64,000 bases of DNA, taken from NCBI GenBank assembly GCA_918807975.1, contig OU964920.1:5592501-5656500 (forward strand), written 5' to 3'. Source of the DNA: Aplidium turbinatum (Eukaryota; Chordata; Ascidiacea; Aplousobranchia; Polyclinidae). Positions within the stretch are counted from its first letter, which is position 1, and every line of letters starts with the position of its first letter. The notes beneath the pieces are model-generated. The model was not told the origin of the DNA and did not search any database. It saw nothing but the letters and a program-made list of their open reading frames with translations. This document shows positions 40,991 through 53,397 of the stretch, piece after piece. The translations under genes were made by a program, and so were the position numbers.

Positions 40991-41580
40991 GAACCCACCG
41001 AAGTGCTACACACTAAAAGCCAAGAATACCCGGAATGGACCTCGTTAACGAAATCCCCCATAGGAAACATGGCAGTGCTATTTACGTTAGATCTGGATCA
41101 CGCATTAACTCAGTTTCGTCCGATGATAGCAATAACACTGAATGCTTGACTCTCCACCTCGATAGAATAGACGTAACATCTGTCTATAAGCCCCCAAATG
41201 AACCCTTCGTACCAAAAGATCTGATGGTGCAAAATGGCAGTAGGCTACGCCTGGCTTGTTTATTGGTGATTTTAACAGCCACAGCTCGAGCTGGGGCTAT
41301 AGAAACATCACTAAGGATGGAGAAGCTGTTGAAAAATGGGCTGACGATAATAACTTGCACCTCACACATGACCCAAGCTTCCCCCTTCCTTTAACAGCGG
41401 AAGACGGAAACGAGGCTCTAACCCGGACCTTATCTTTGCAAGTGACTCCATCCCTATGGGCTGTGTGAAGCACATATTAGATCCAATCCCACATACTCAA
41501 CATCGCCCAATCCGCCTTCGAATCAAGGCAGTAGTTACTCCAAAGGATGTCCCATATCAACGACGATACATTTGCTGTAA
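40991..41580 (+). pseudogene. LINE endonuclease relic, right part
   Basis: AP-endonuclease domain of a non-LTR retrotransposon in broken frames: HRKHGSAIYVRSGSR, then RIDVTSVYKPPNEPF, then FIGDFNSHSSSWGY (about 41256-41300, the catalytic GDFN-H motif) and EAVEKWADDNNLHLTHDP. The SDS...HRPI-type end is at about 41450-41510. The clade is not assigned. The reverse transcriptase that should follow is absent or lies beyond recognition between 41580 and 42970. Confidence 0.82.
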
Positions 41581-41672
41581 TAAGTAAGTATAGCCTAGCC
41601 TATAAACTTCCGTTTGTATCCTTTTTTTGCTTCTTTACTTGTGAAAACAATGCTTCTCTCAATAGGCTATAG

Positions 41673-42398
41673 CAGGGGTGGGCAAACTTTTTGTACTGAG
41701 GGCCACATTTGAAAAAATGTTGCAGTCGGGGGGCCGCACACTCTCATTACAAAGTAGGAAAATTTACCCTGGTAAATAAACGCATATTCATATTAAACAC
41801 AACTTTTGTATTTCACACTCAGTTACGTTTAAAGCTATGCAATCATCATCACAAAAGTTAATGAGACTTGTGCAAGTGTTCACAGTTTTTCACAATCTTT
41901 TGGTTTGGTTGTGTCTTTTTAAATTGTACTCCTTAAAAACAGCCACGGACTCACGGCACAACAAGCAAACTGCTTTATTCCCAATTTCGATAAAATAGTA
42001 TTTAACAGTCCATTCCTTATTAAAAACACGACTTTCGTCTTCAATCTTTCGCTTCTCAGCACTCATTATTTTAACAGAGTAAAAATATAAATCTTTTGTT
42101 TTTTAACAAAAATCCTGTCGAAGTAGAAAACATTAAACTGTGCGTCTAAAATAACAATGAAAAGCTATTTGGAGGAAAGTAGAAGTAGCCTACTGGTAGG
42201 CCTACGGTAGCTGCTACCGTATTTGTAACTTATTTTATGATCAAACAATTGAATCAAACAATGCGTGAGAGCATGTTGCAATACATGCGTGACTGACGTG
42301 TGTGTGTTTGATTAGTAGTTTCTGCAAGTGCCGGCGGGCCGCATAAAATGGTCTCACGGGCCGCATGCGGCCCGCGGGCCGTAGTTCGCCCACCCCTG
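41673..42398. mobile_element. hAT element (Charlie-type ends)
   Basis: Ends CAGGGGTGGGCAAACTTTTT and, on the minus strand, CAGGGGTGGGCGAACTACGG. Subterminal GGGCCGCA blocks occur on both sides. Perfect 8-bp repeat GGCTATAG (41665-41672 and 42399-42406). No transposase recognised. Confidence 0.95.
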
Positions 42399-42976
42399 GG
42401 CTATAGCCTATTTGCATTGAAAACACGTCTTGATGCGTTTAGCTCATAGAAAAGAAAACCAAGGCAGGCAAAGAAAACTCCACAAAAAATCCTACCACGG
42501 ACAAAGCTATTTCAAGCGTAAGGCACCAGGCCTTGCACGACGCACAAAATAGTTACAACCTAACGATACAAAACAATGACAAAAGTAAAAAAAAAACTTG
42601 ATTGATTTTGTAATTATATTAAAGCGACGTTATAAATCGGGACTTAAAAAGATCAAGGACTTGCTTCTGCCTGAAAAAAAGTCTCCACAATTGACTTTTT
42701 TCTGTAGGCTACCAACGTTTCACGCGATGGCACCAACACACCAAAAAGCTCATCCTCGGAGTCGTGATTGTTGTTGGTGTCACTTTTGTAGGTTAACTTG
42801 CCTTGCTGTTTCTTGCAATAATCGAAAGATTTCTGCTTTCATTTTTTCATGCATTGTTACCATGGAATATATCTCAAAAACAAGTCGTTTTTTTCACTAA
42901 TTGGAAAGTAGCGGGAGTACGACTAAAAGAAACGTAGCACCCCTGCCTATAGCACCTCTATGCTAGTCCTGCTACT

Positions 42977-44376
42977 CAGGGCCGTAGCCAGACCGAAGAG
43001 CAAGGGGGGGGCCAACATTTTGTTAGGGGGGGCCGAAAAAAATTAAATGATTTTGGCATTTTAACCTCTTAAATACCGGTAGCCTATCCACAAAAATTGT
43101 AATATATCAGATTGGTGTGAAGACCAACAAAGGCAATAGCGTAGCTAGGAATTTTGAAAGGGGGGGGTTGACAACCCAGCGGCGGGGGTTCTGGGGGGCC
43201 ACCCCCAGAAATTTTTGAAAAATTACTTTGAATTTGGTGCATTCTGAGAGCATTTTCAACAAAAATGTGGGTATGAATATTCCTGTAAAATGGTGCTGTC
43301 CGGTGGCATAGCTAATGGATAAGATCATATTTTCTTCGGCATTTTTCGGAAATAAAGCTAAGTCTCTATGTTTTCTTGTTGCTAATTCCTGGCTGAGATG
43401 TTTGGTATTGGCAAAACTCGCTCTTTTAATGCAGTTTTGTGTAAAATTAGGCAATTTTTTTTAGACTGAAAGCATCACTCTCAATATCATGACGTCACAC
43501 GCGTGCCAAGGGGGGGCTGTAACCCCCCCTCTTTGGCTACGCCACTGAACACTGGTCTCTTATTTTATCCGCTAGTTAAATCACGGCAACCTTATTACAT
43601 TGACCAATATAACACAGCAATTGTCTTGGTTGTAACATGCTCCGTCTAGTGGGAGCGTCAACCCTTGTTAACACTGAGAATCCACACTCACAAACGGCAG
43701 GGCTAGATCTAAATGTAGCAATATCTGTTGCAAGGTTGAACACTTCACAGATCAGAAAACTAGAAACAAAATTTATTTACACTGATTGGATTGAAGAGAA
43801 AAAATAAACACTGCTTAAAAGATTACGGGTTTATATTTTGTATGCGTTGTCTTCAAAAACCACTTGCTTTACCACTGCACATTTTGCGATTTATCACTGC
43901 ACAAATTTGGTTTATCACTGAACAAATTGGTTATCACTGACACTGACCCTTAGAATTAGGTATGGTACCGAGAATAGCGACAGCTGATATCAAATAGCCT
44001 AATTTGTACCGGATTGTAGGCCTGCTGGAAAGCCATTCCCTCTTTGTTAGATTATCATTCTTTCCAAAAACATTTTCATTTTGCACAGTTTCTGACAAAT
44101 TTTCTACCAACCTAACACGTGTTGGCCTTGGTTGAATTGAACATGTTGAGGTTGCCAAAGGAGGGGGTAGGGGGGGGGGCGAAATTGTTTAATCATCTTA
44201 GCTGTTAACTAAACAAAACAATTGTAGTTAATTGGTTGGAGCTCTGCAACGGGAAAAATGGGCAAAATCATTATAATTGTAGCTGTTGCTCGAGAATGTT
44301 GGGATTTTGCCAGGAGGGGCAACATTTTTTTCAGGGGGGGCGAGGCCCCCCTGGCCCTCGGCTGGCTACGGGCCTG
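42977..44376. mobile_element. hAT element (1.4 kb) with a nested MITE
   Basis: Ends CAGGGCCGTAGCCAG and, on the minus strand, CAGGCCCGTAGCCAGCCG; perfect 8-bp repeat CTGCTACT (42969-42976 and 44377-44384). G-rich runs lie just inside both ends. It holds a second hAT MITE at 43134-43547. Just outside, a lone terminus reading GCCCACCTCTG near 44435 belongs to another hAT whose partner is not seen. Confidence 0.92.
43134..43547. mobile_element. hAT MITE nested in a hAT
   Basis: Ends CAATAGCGTAGCTAGGAA and, on the minus strand, CAGTGGCGTAGCCAAAGAGG; imperfect 8-bp flanks AACAAAGG / AACACTGG. The G-rich subterminal block resembles the fragment at 6936-7085. Confidence 0.75.
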
Positions 44377-44486
44377 CTGCTACTTCTACAAAAAGTAGCG
44401 GCGCCTGTAAAAATAACGCGCTACTGCCCACCTCTGGGTACTGGTAGCCTGGTAGCCTACTGACTACTGTTCAGGATCGACCTAGC

Positions 44487-46101
44487 TAGGGGTTCCCAAC
44501 CTTTTTTGCTGCTCGTACCCCTTAGTCAGGTCAGAGCATTCTTCGTACCTCCCCAAAAAAAAATTCTGATTAACTTTTCAGATATAGGCTGCATTGCTAA
44601 ATTAAATTGCTTTTATAGCTCAATTAAACGTGAAATCGGTATTTCACACAAAATGCAAAAATAAATTAAATGTCAGTTATTTTGTTTGTCACTTCTCAGT
44701 GAGATATTTGTTGCTGCTTCATTGATAAAGTTCACTCAAACGATGGTTCGATTTTACTCAAGGCAACACGTAAATCATCGTCCAGTTGCAATTGACTTTT
44801 GTACTTATTCTTGATATACATCATGGCCGAAAAGCCACTTTCACAGGTAATAACTTGTTGAGCAGAGAATTAACACTGTCATGGCTTAGGCCTACCCCTA
44901 CACAGCAAGACTTGGAAAGGCTTTCATAGCAACACATCAAAAATCCTCTAACTTCGATTTGTCAAATAGCAGTTTCAATTTTTGGCAGCTTTTCATTTCG
45001 ATCTTCTTCTTCTTCTTCGTTTGAACCTTCTTCGCCACTCCAAGGGTCGAGGGGCTCTGCCTTTTACCACCCTTGGGCAGTGGCGGCGACGCGGTCTAGA
45101 TGTTTGGGCAGGTGTAGAGCAGCCATTCAATTGATTTGTCATCCAGTTCACGCAGACCACGCACACCATTTGGCGCATGGTAGATGGCGCAATTACAAAT
45201 GGTGTGGTCTACGGTTTGTTCCTCCTTGCCACACTCACAAATCGCGGATGGAGCCATCCCCCATTTGTGCATGTTGGAGCGGAATAGTCCGACGCCAGTA
45301 CGCAGGCGGTTGAGCCGCACCCAGGCCTTCCTTGGCAAATGCATTCCGGTTGGGTGGTTGCTGGTGTCGGAGATAAAACTTTGGAGTCTTCATTTCGATG
45401 ATGTTTTTCTTCAAATTATTATCATCCGACATTTTGTTAAATCAAAAAGAAATGGCTGTATAATCCAAGATCCAATGCTGGAAATAATTCAATTCAACAC
45501 CAGAAAAGTAACCATCGAAAGAATCAACCAGCATCTTTAAATGGAAAATAACTTTATTCTTGACATTTTGCAGCAAAGAGTTATTTGCAATTTTATCAAA
45601 GAGAAGGAAAATTAGCAAGGTTTACATTCTCAATTCTTCGAGACCACAGGGCAGTTTTAGCTTGAAAGCTTGAATTTTTTCACAAGCTGTAACCACATTT
45701 ATCTGTTGACCTTGGGCTTGAAGCGACAGGTTTAGCTTGTTTAGGAGATGCATTACATCACAAATATAAGCCACGCTTTGAACGAATTCATCACTTTCAA
45801 ATGAGGCAGCCAGATTACAATTTCAATGTTGTAAATATAACTTGATTGTTTCTCGAAGTTCAAAAAATCGTGACATCATTCGACCTCGAGATAGCCACCT
45901 TACTTCAGTGTGGTAGCCTAACCTACAGCAGAATGTTGTGTTGATTTCCGATTTCGGCACAAAAAGATTGAAAAATTCTGTGACTCGTGTCACTGTGAAA
46001 TCTGTTTGAAAAGCTGCTCTGTGGCCCAAGGATCTTCGTACCCCTTGATGTTCAATCTCATACCCCCAAGGGGTACGAGTACTCCAGGTTGGGAACCCCT
46101 G
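44487..46101 (-). mobile_element. hAT element (ZBED5-like relic), minus orientation
   Basis: 1615 bp; ends TAGGGGTTCCCAACCTTTTT and, on the minus strand, CAGGGGTTCCCAACCTGG; perfect 8-bp repeat GACCTAGC (44479-44486 and 46102-46109). Minus-strand relics: YHTEVRWLSRGRMMSRFFEL near 45840-45910 and CESGFSAMMYIKNKYKSQLQ near 44780-44850, both ZBED5/SCAND3-like. Split by a LINE at 45003-45388. It is the sister of 35512-36514. Confidence 0.92.
45003..45388 (-). mobile_element. 5'-truncated LINE, 386 bp
   Basis: Minus-strand LINE 3' end with a (GAA)n tail (CTTCTTCTTC at the + strand start) and an 11-bp target duplication TTCATTTCGAT (44992-45002 and 45389-45399). It encodes WVRLNRLRTGVGLFRSNMHK, GMAPSAICECGKEEQTVDH and GVRGLRELDDKSIEWLL, the Cys-rich C-terminal region of its reverse transcriptase. 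Same family as 39881-40594. Confidence 0.92.
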
Positions 46102-46240
46102 GACCTAGCAATGAGGAGGCTAGTTTATGTTTGTGATGCATTTACTGATACACATCTGGCAACACTTGTTTAATGACACCTGTTTCTTGATCACCATCCG
46201 GCAGCACAGCTTCAGAAATGGGTGCTCTTCCACAAGACGC

Positions 46241-47170
46241 TAGTGATGCAAGCCGCGCCGCGTCGTGCCGCGTACGCGGCCGCTTTTGACTTTTTCGCGC
46301 GTGCCGCGCCGCGCCGCGTGGAAGGTTGAAATGACAAAGCCGCGCCGCGCCGCTTGCCGCGTAAACTTTGAAGAAATTAAACTTTTGTAAACGTAAACTT
46401 TCAAGAAATTAAACTTTCGTAAACGTAAACTTTCAAAGAAAATCAGTTATCAAACTTCAAATTAAAATTGGAAACACGGATCAGTTTTTTTTCCTTCGGA
46501 AACCCTAAGCTGGAAAGCTATGCAAGCATGAAGCAAATGCAAATTGCAAATGGCTTGCAGTTTGCAGGGTTTTGGGGCTGGCTTGTCAGGGCAGCTGTCC
46601 TGACAAGCCAGGCTGATAGCGCATTAATAGCCTAGCTGATAAGCGCAGCTCCCAGTTACCAGGCTATAAGCTTAGCGCAACTACCGCATTAGTTACTATA
46701 ACAGTTAGCCCAGTGAGTTCACGCTATAAGTTTTACTCTTGTGTGTGTACCGTACCGTAGTTCATATAGCCACTGACATTAAAATTGCATTATTGCTTGC
46801 AAAAAGTGTTCAAAAGTTCTGATACTGGATCCAGGAACATTCTATTTGTCTTAGTTTGTATTATGTCTTAGAACTTAGATGCATTGCTGATAAGAGAATA
46901 TGATTTGGTTAGCCTAGCCAATTAGTGCACAACTATTAGGCTACTGGTAGGTTACCAGTTACTGTATATGCCATGGGTGCTTTTTGCTATAATTGACTTT
47001 CTAAAAAATAACGCGTTAAAATATTTTGTAAAAATTTTGTAATTTGCGGTGTGCGGTGCGGTGCAGTGTCAAAGTTCCAGATAATTTGCGGTGTGCAGTG
47101 CGGTGCGCGGATAGATGAGTCAGTTGCGGTGCGGTGTGCGGATAAAAATTTTCAGTTTGCTGCATCTCTA
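46241..47170. mobile_element. hAT element in the giant element's left TIR
   Basis: 930 bp; ends TAGTGATGCAAGCCG and, on the minus strand, TAGAGATGCAGCAAACTG; perfect 8-bp repeat CAAGACGC (46233-46240 and 47171-47178). The left subterminal region is built of GCCGCGCCGC-type iterations and the right of GCGGTGTGCGGTGCGG, so the ends are CpG-rich in an AT-rich locus. TAGxGATGCA ends are known for one group of hATs. Confidence 0.92.
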
Positions 47171-47289
47171 CAAGACGCCCTGTTGGTCAACCAGACAAAA
47201 TGATGACGTCACACACATTGGAATGGACTATTATGAAGGAAGAAGTGCGGGGTGGAATTGCAATGAAACACACCAGAAGGAAATCGTCT

Positions 47290-50200
47290 CCCATTTATTC
47301 ATTTCTTGCTCAATTTCAACAGATTTGCTTTCGTTGAAAAGCACAAGCATAGATCTAACCAACTAAATTAATACCAAATCCCAAAATTCAACTAGCTCCA
47401 TCTGGTGGCCACCTAAACTTGACCACATGCAAACCATCCCTAAAACTTCATTTTAAATGATAAACAATCTAAATTAAATCCAATTAAAAGAACATGTTAC
47501 TGTTTATTGAAGTGCTAACTTTCATTTTTATATCTTATTCAATATGCGCGCAATCGTTGTTCGAAGACAGCCCCCCAACGAAGCTTTTGCCCAATGCATT
47601 TCAATGGCGAATCGATCGTCTTCCAGTTCACGCCCTGCGTGATCACGATTCTTCTTCTTGCGTTTGAGATCACGATAATTAATTGTCTCCCATTTATTTA
47701 TTTCTTGCTCAATTTCAACAGATTTGCTATCGTTGAAAAGCACAAGCATACATCTAACCAACTAAGTTATTACCAAGTCCCAAAATACTACTAGCTCCAT
47801 CTAGTGGCCACCTAAACTTGACCAAATTCAAACCATTATCAAAAGTTTATTTGCAATGATAAAAACATTAAACGACAGCCAATTAAAAGACCATGTTACT
47901 GTTTATTGAAGGGCTAACTTTCATTTTTATACCTTATTCAATATATGACCAATCGTTGTTCGAAGACAGCCCCCCAACGAAGCTTTTGCCCAATGCATTT
48001 CAATGGCGAATCGATCGTCTTCCAGTTCACGCCCTGCATGTTCACGATAATTAATTGTTTCCCATTCATTCATTTCTTGCTCAATTTCAACAGATTTGCT
48101 ATCGTTGAAAAGCACAAGCATAGATCTAACCAACTAAATTAATACCAAGTCCCAAAATTCAACTAGCTTTATCTGGTGGCCACCTAAACTTGACCACATG
48201 CAAACCATCCCTAAAACTTCATTTTAAATGATAAACAATCTAAATTAAATCCAATTAAAAGAACATGTTACTGTTTATTGAAGTGCTAACTTTCATTTTT
48301 ATATCTTATTCAATATGCGCGCAATCGTTGTTCGAAGACAGCCCCCCAACGAAGCTTTTGCCCAATGCATTTCAATGGCGAATCGATCGTCTCCCAGTTC
48401 ACGCCCTGCATGTTCACGATAATTAATTGTCTCCCATTTATTCATTTCTTGCTCAATTTCAACAGATTTGCTATCGTTGAAAAGTACAAGCATAGATCTA
48501 ACCAACTAAGTTATTACCAAGTCCCAAAATACTACTAGCTCCATCTGGTGGCCACTTAAACTTGACTAAATTCAAACCATTATCAAAAGTTTATTTGCAA
48601 TGATAAAAACATTAAACGACAACCAATTAAAAGAACATGTTACTGTTTATTGAAGTGCTAACTTTCATTTTTATATCTTATTCAATATGCGCGCAATCGT
48701 TGTTCGAAGACAGCCCCCCAACGAAGCTTTTGCACAATGCATTTCAATGGCGAATCGATCGTCTTCCAGTTCACGCCCTGCCTGATCACGATTCTTCTTC
48801 TTGCGTTTGAGATCACGATAATTAATTGTCTCCCATTTATTCATTTCTTGCTCAATTTCAACAGATTTGCTATCGTTGAAAAGCACAAGCATAGATCTAA
48901 CCAACAAAGTTATTACCAAGTCCCAAAATACTACTAGCTCCATCTGGTGGCCACCTAAACTTGACCAAATTCAAACCATTATCAAAAGTTTATTTGCAAA
49001 GATAAAAACATTAAACGACAACCAATTAAAAGAACATGTTACTGTTTATTGAAGTGCTAACTTTCATTTTTATATCTTATTTAATATGCGCGCAGTCGTT
49101 GTTCGAAGACAGCCCCCCAACGAAGCTTTTGCCCAATGCATTTCAATGGCGAATCGATCGTCTTCCAGTTCACGCCCTGCCTGATCACGATTCTTCTTCT
49201 TGCGTTTGAGATCACGATAATTAATTGTCTCCCATTTATTCATTTCTTGCTCAATTTCAACAGATTTGCTATCGTTGAAAAGCACAAGCATAGATCTAAC
49301 CAACAAAGTTATTACCAAGTCCCAAAATACTACTACCTCCATCTGGTGGCCACTTAAACTTGACCAAATTCAAACCATTATCAAAAGTTTATTTGCAGTG
49401 ATAAACACATTAAACGACAACCAATTAAAAGAACATGTTACTGTTTATTGAAGTGCTAACTTTCATTTTTATATCTTATTCAATATGCGCGCAATCGTTG
49501 TTCGAAGACAGCCCCCCAACGAAGCTTTTGCCCAATGCATTTCAATGGCGAATCGATCGTTTTCCAGTTCACGCCCTGCGTGATCACGACAATTAATTGT
49601 CTCCCATTTATTCATTTCTTGCTCAATTTCAACAGATTTGCTATCGTTGAAAAGCACAAGCATAGATCTAACCAACAAAGTTATTACCAAGTCCCAAAAT
49701 ACTACTAGCTCCATCTGGTGGCCACCTAAACTTGACCAAATTCAAACCATTATCAAAAGTTTATTTGCAATGATAAAAACATTAAACGACAACCAATTAA
49801 AAGAACATGTTACTGTTTATTGAAGGGCTAACTTTCATTTTTATACATTATTTAATATATGAGCAATCGTTGTTCGAAGACAGCCCCCCAACGAAGCTTT
49901 TGCCCAATGCATTTCAATGGCGAATCGATCGTCTTCCAGTTCACGCCCTGCGTGATCACGACAATTAATTGTCTCCCATTTATTCATTTCTTGCTCAATT
50001 TCAAAAGATTTGCTATCGTTGAAAAGCACAAGCATAGATCTAATCGACTAAATTAATACCAAGTCCCAAAATACTACTAGCTCCATCTGGTGGCCACCTA
50101 AACTTGACCAAATTCAAACCATTATCAAAAGTTTATTTGCAATGATAAAAACATTAAACGACAACCAATTAAAAGAACATGTTACTGTTTATTGAAGTGC

Positions 50201-50575
50201 TAACTTTCATTTTTATATCTTATTCAATATGCGCGCAATCGTTGTTCGAAGACAGCCCCCCAACGAAGCTTTTGCCCAATGCATTTCAATGGCGAATCGA
50301 TCGTCTTCCAGTTTACGCCCTGCCTGATCACGATTCTTCTTCTTGCGTTTGAGATCACGATAATTAATTGTTTCCCATTTATTCATTTCTTGTTCAATTT
50401 CAACAGATTTGCGATCGTTGAAAAGCACAAGCATAGATCTAACCAACTAAGTTAATACCAAGTCCCAAAATACTACTAGCTCCATCTGGTGGCCACCTAA
50501 ACTTGACCAAATTCAAACCATTATCAAAAGTTTATTTGCAATGATAAAAACATTAAACGACAACCAATTAAATGA
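47290..50575 (-). repeat. Left tandem array, 372/399-bp units
   Basis: Eight full units in addition to an outer partial one. A fixed landmark (the inner end of the short shared frame) falls at 47528, 47927, 48299, 48671, 49070, 49469, 49841 and 50213, giving steps of 399, 372, 372, 399, 399, 372, 372. Long units carry an extra 27 bp (CTCAAACGCAAGAAGAAGAA and on, minus strand) bounded by CGTGATC repeats. Order from the outside inward: long, short, short, long, long, short, short, long. Each unit holds AAGCTTCGTTGGGGGGCTGT, AAATGGGAGACAATTAATT and CATGTTCTTTTAATTGG (minus strand). Confidence 0.96.
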
Positions 50576-50984
50576 TTGCTTGCACAGTCCCATTGCTCAT
50601 TTAACCACCAGTTTGTGTTTAGCTTGTCTGAAGACATATCACAGTACAATGTGTACTTTTCTGTTGTGATAGCATCAGACCCAACCATATGGCTTAAACT
50701 GTCATGCCAGGTCCCACTTGATACAACTTATTCATAGTGTAGAAACTGTTGACAACAGTTAACCCATTAAAGTTACTTTGGGATAAGAAAAAACAATCAA
50801 CTGACCTCGCCACTAAACTGCACAGCTCCTTTTCAAAAAGCACGATGGCTCATGTCAAAAGAATTATGCATCCACTAAAAATAAATTTACCAATTTAACA
50901 TGTTTTTGTTATTTCTATTTGGAAACCGTTGCAGCAAGCATTTTACGCTGAAATTTATTTAAAGTTGCTTTCGTATTTTTTTAG

Positions 50985-51229
50985 ATCTTGGATATCGCCA
51001 CCAAACGGTCAACCATCACCATCATTATGTTTCGGCCACAGGGGTTCATACGAACCACATTGAAAACCTGTGGCTGAATTGTAGACGGAAATTTAAAAGA
51101 ATGGGTGGCACCACAAGGCACATGATACCTGGGTATCTTGATGAATTTATGTGGCGACATCAGTTTCCACGGGGACGACATTTTCTCGAAGTTCTCCGAG
51201 CCATAAGAGAGTCCTACCCCTTACTGTAG
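50985..51229 (+). pseudogene. Merlin/ISXO2-like transposase, C-terminal exon
   Basis: After the acceptor TATTTTTTTAG the frame reads LGYRHQTVNHHHYYV, GVHTNHIENLWLNCRRKFKR, GYLDEFMWRHQFPRG, LRAIRESYPLL and a stop at 51227-51229. The order VNHxxxFV - GxHTNxIExxW - YLDEFMWR is diagnostic of the ISXO2-like (IS1595/IS1016-type) DDE transposase domain used by Merlin elements; the Glu of HTNHIE is the expected third catalytic residue. The exon itself is open. The N-terminal and first catalytic parts are not recognisable between 50576 and 50984, so the copy is probably incomplete. Confidence 0.85.
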
Positions 51230-51300
51230 CCGCCACATCGTCCATTTGCCAAAAAAACAGCCCTTTTCAGGGCTACCTAATGATAAAAAACAGTTGCTGC

Positions 51301-52709
51301 CAGGGGCGCCGGAACGATTTTTGACTGGGGGGGCAAGATTACGAAAAAAGGGCACTTTTGTTTACTAAAAGGCCAATTTTTTTTCAAGTTTTAAGATAAG
51401 ACATAGCGATAATGACCATATCAGCTCACTATGTATTGAGTAATGCTAGCCTACAAGTGTCCGGTATACAAAGAAGAGCATCATGCTATTTTATAATGAT
51501 GTAGCCTACTGTCAAGCCTTAAAGCAGCCTGCGGCCATGGCCGCTACGTAGTGCTTGAATGAACCGCGGGTGCTACCTCCTCAATCGGCCAAGTTTGGCC
51601 GCTGGTCTCTCCTAGCCAATTATTTAATTTCGCAATACAATGATCGTGGATTAACTGTCGAAAACATGCAGTATCAAAGAGTGACGCAAAGTTAGATCAG
51701 CGCGTCATAATCGCCACTGTTGCATTGTGTGGGGAATATTTGTTATTGATGGAATATCCATCTGCGATCGCCAGCGCTGTAAGTCTTGTTTGTAATTCCC
51801 GACGTTTATTTTAACAAAGTCTTAATCCGAATTGCTAATTTACATCGGCTGGCAATATTGTCGTTTTTATGTCGATTCGATGTTGTCGGACATTGAACCG
51901 TTGTTAAAAAGGAGAACAAAGTTAGTTGACATCAATGGGAAAACATTTTTTGATCATATTTTGCAAAAATTGTGCTTCTTTTAGTAATGTAGGCCTACAT
52001 CATTGAAATAGCTAAAACCTCAATTGCTAAGGCAACAGGATCAGATGTCAGTAGATTTAACAGAAAAAATATTTCGCACTTGCTAGTGCATCGTCAGTTC
52101 TGATAAAGGGCAGTTAAAGCCTACAAGTAATGTTTTAATCATTGAACTACTTATTTTATTACCTTGCCGTCATCGTCAACACATGTCGAACGTTGTTTTT
52201 CGTTGCTAAAAAGAATTCTAGGGGAGTAGCGAACTTTTATAAAATCAGCCACATTGGAGACACTCGTGCGAGTGTCGTTTGAATAGTACTGGATTACAAT
52301 CCCGATAAAGCAGTTATTGCGTGGTGCAGCGATTCTATTTTAGGACGTCGCCCAGGCCCACACTTCAACAACGCTAAGTGATCATTTTAGCATTGTTGCA
52401 AGTTTAATTCTATTTACTTGTGCTATCGTTATTTTTATTTTGTATTTTGGCCTCCAAGCACGCAGATTTGGCCGCCCAGAAGGAGCTCCCGTTAGGCCAC
52501 GATGGCTGTCGAAAAAAAAACGAGTTTTAAGGCCTGTACTGTGTTGCAAAATTTTGTGCCGTAAATATTATTTTGAGGCAAAAATGAAAGATTATAATTA
52601 GGTTAAAAGCGAATAGCAAAAATTGTTATATTGCAAAATGTGCAGTAGCTAACATGACTTTAAAAGGGCACCATTGCCCCCCCCCGTCCCCCCGCTTCCG
52701 GCGCCCCTG
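51301..52709 (+). mobile_element. hAT element in the giant element's core
   Basis: 1409 bp; perfect 14-bp ends CAGGGGCGCCGGAA; 8-bp repeat GTTGCTGC (51293-51300 and 52710-52717). Near 52160-52270 a + strand relic reads LPSSSTHVERCFSLLKRIL, the hAT C-terminal motif, then a stop. Confidence 0.95.
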
Positions 52710-53173
52710 GTTGCTGCCCACATACTTTGTGATATTTATTCTATAACAAACAAACTAGGCTAACAAAAGTGCAATGTTAGATGAAACAAAATAATTTTTT
52801 TAACTTACGTTTGTAACGTGATTTTTGTGTGTCAACGTTTAAGGTTTGGGCCTATGAATCATTTTGTTTACACACACGCAGGGCCTCCGAGAGAAGTCAG
52901 CACTGGTCGGGAAACAATACGAAAAATGGGCCCCATAATATTTTTTAGCAAATATAGAACTAATTTGTATCTTGCGTTGCATGTTCGTGTTAAGCTGAAA
53001 TTAACCTACTTTCTTCAGCATGAAAAGAACTTCGCTCAATGTAAAAATCATCAATAATCACTGGATTACACTTGCAGCAAAATGTCATTGAGGCAAACTA
53101 TTTTGTCTAGAAAGCTTTGTAAACACACAATAGGCCTACAGGCAACGAAAATAGTTCAACCAAGCATTTAATT

Positions 53174-53397
53174 CAGGAGTGTCCAAACTTTTTCCCACGC
53201 GAGCCAGATTTGATAATAGGCTAAGTGTTCGCGGGCCAACAGCCACAATCATTTTTCTGAAAACTGCAAGTTGAATTTATATGATTTTTGTGTGTCTGCA
53301 GGTCAAAAATAACACATTGTACAACAACAGGCGCAGGCCATACAAAAACGTCTCGTGGGCCGGAGTTGGCCCGCGGGCCGGACTTTGGACATCCCTG
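53174..53397. mobile_element. hAT MITE (224 bp, Charlie-type ends)
   Basis: Ends CAGGAGTGTCCAAACTTTTT and, on the minus strand, CAGGGATGTCCAAAGTCCGG; perfect 8-bp repeat ATTTAATT (53166-53173 and 53398-53405). The right subterminal region has GGGCCGGAGTTGGCCCGCGG. Confidence 0.95.

Noticed and set aside
47290-50575. CRISPR-like or direct-repeat array
   Set aside because: Units are 372/399 bp with no short repeat-spacer structure and lie within a eukaryotic transposon.
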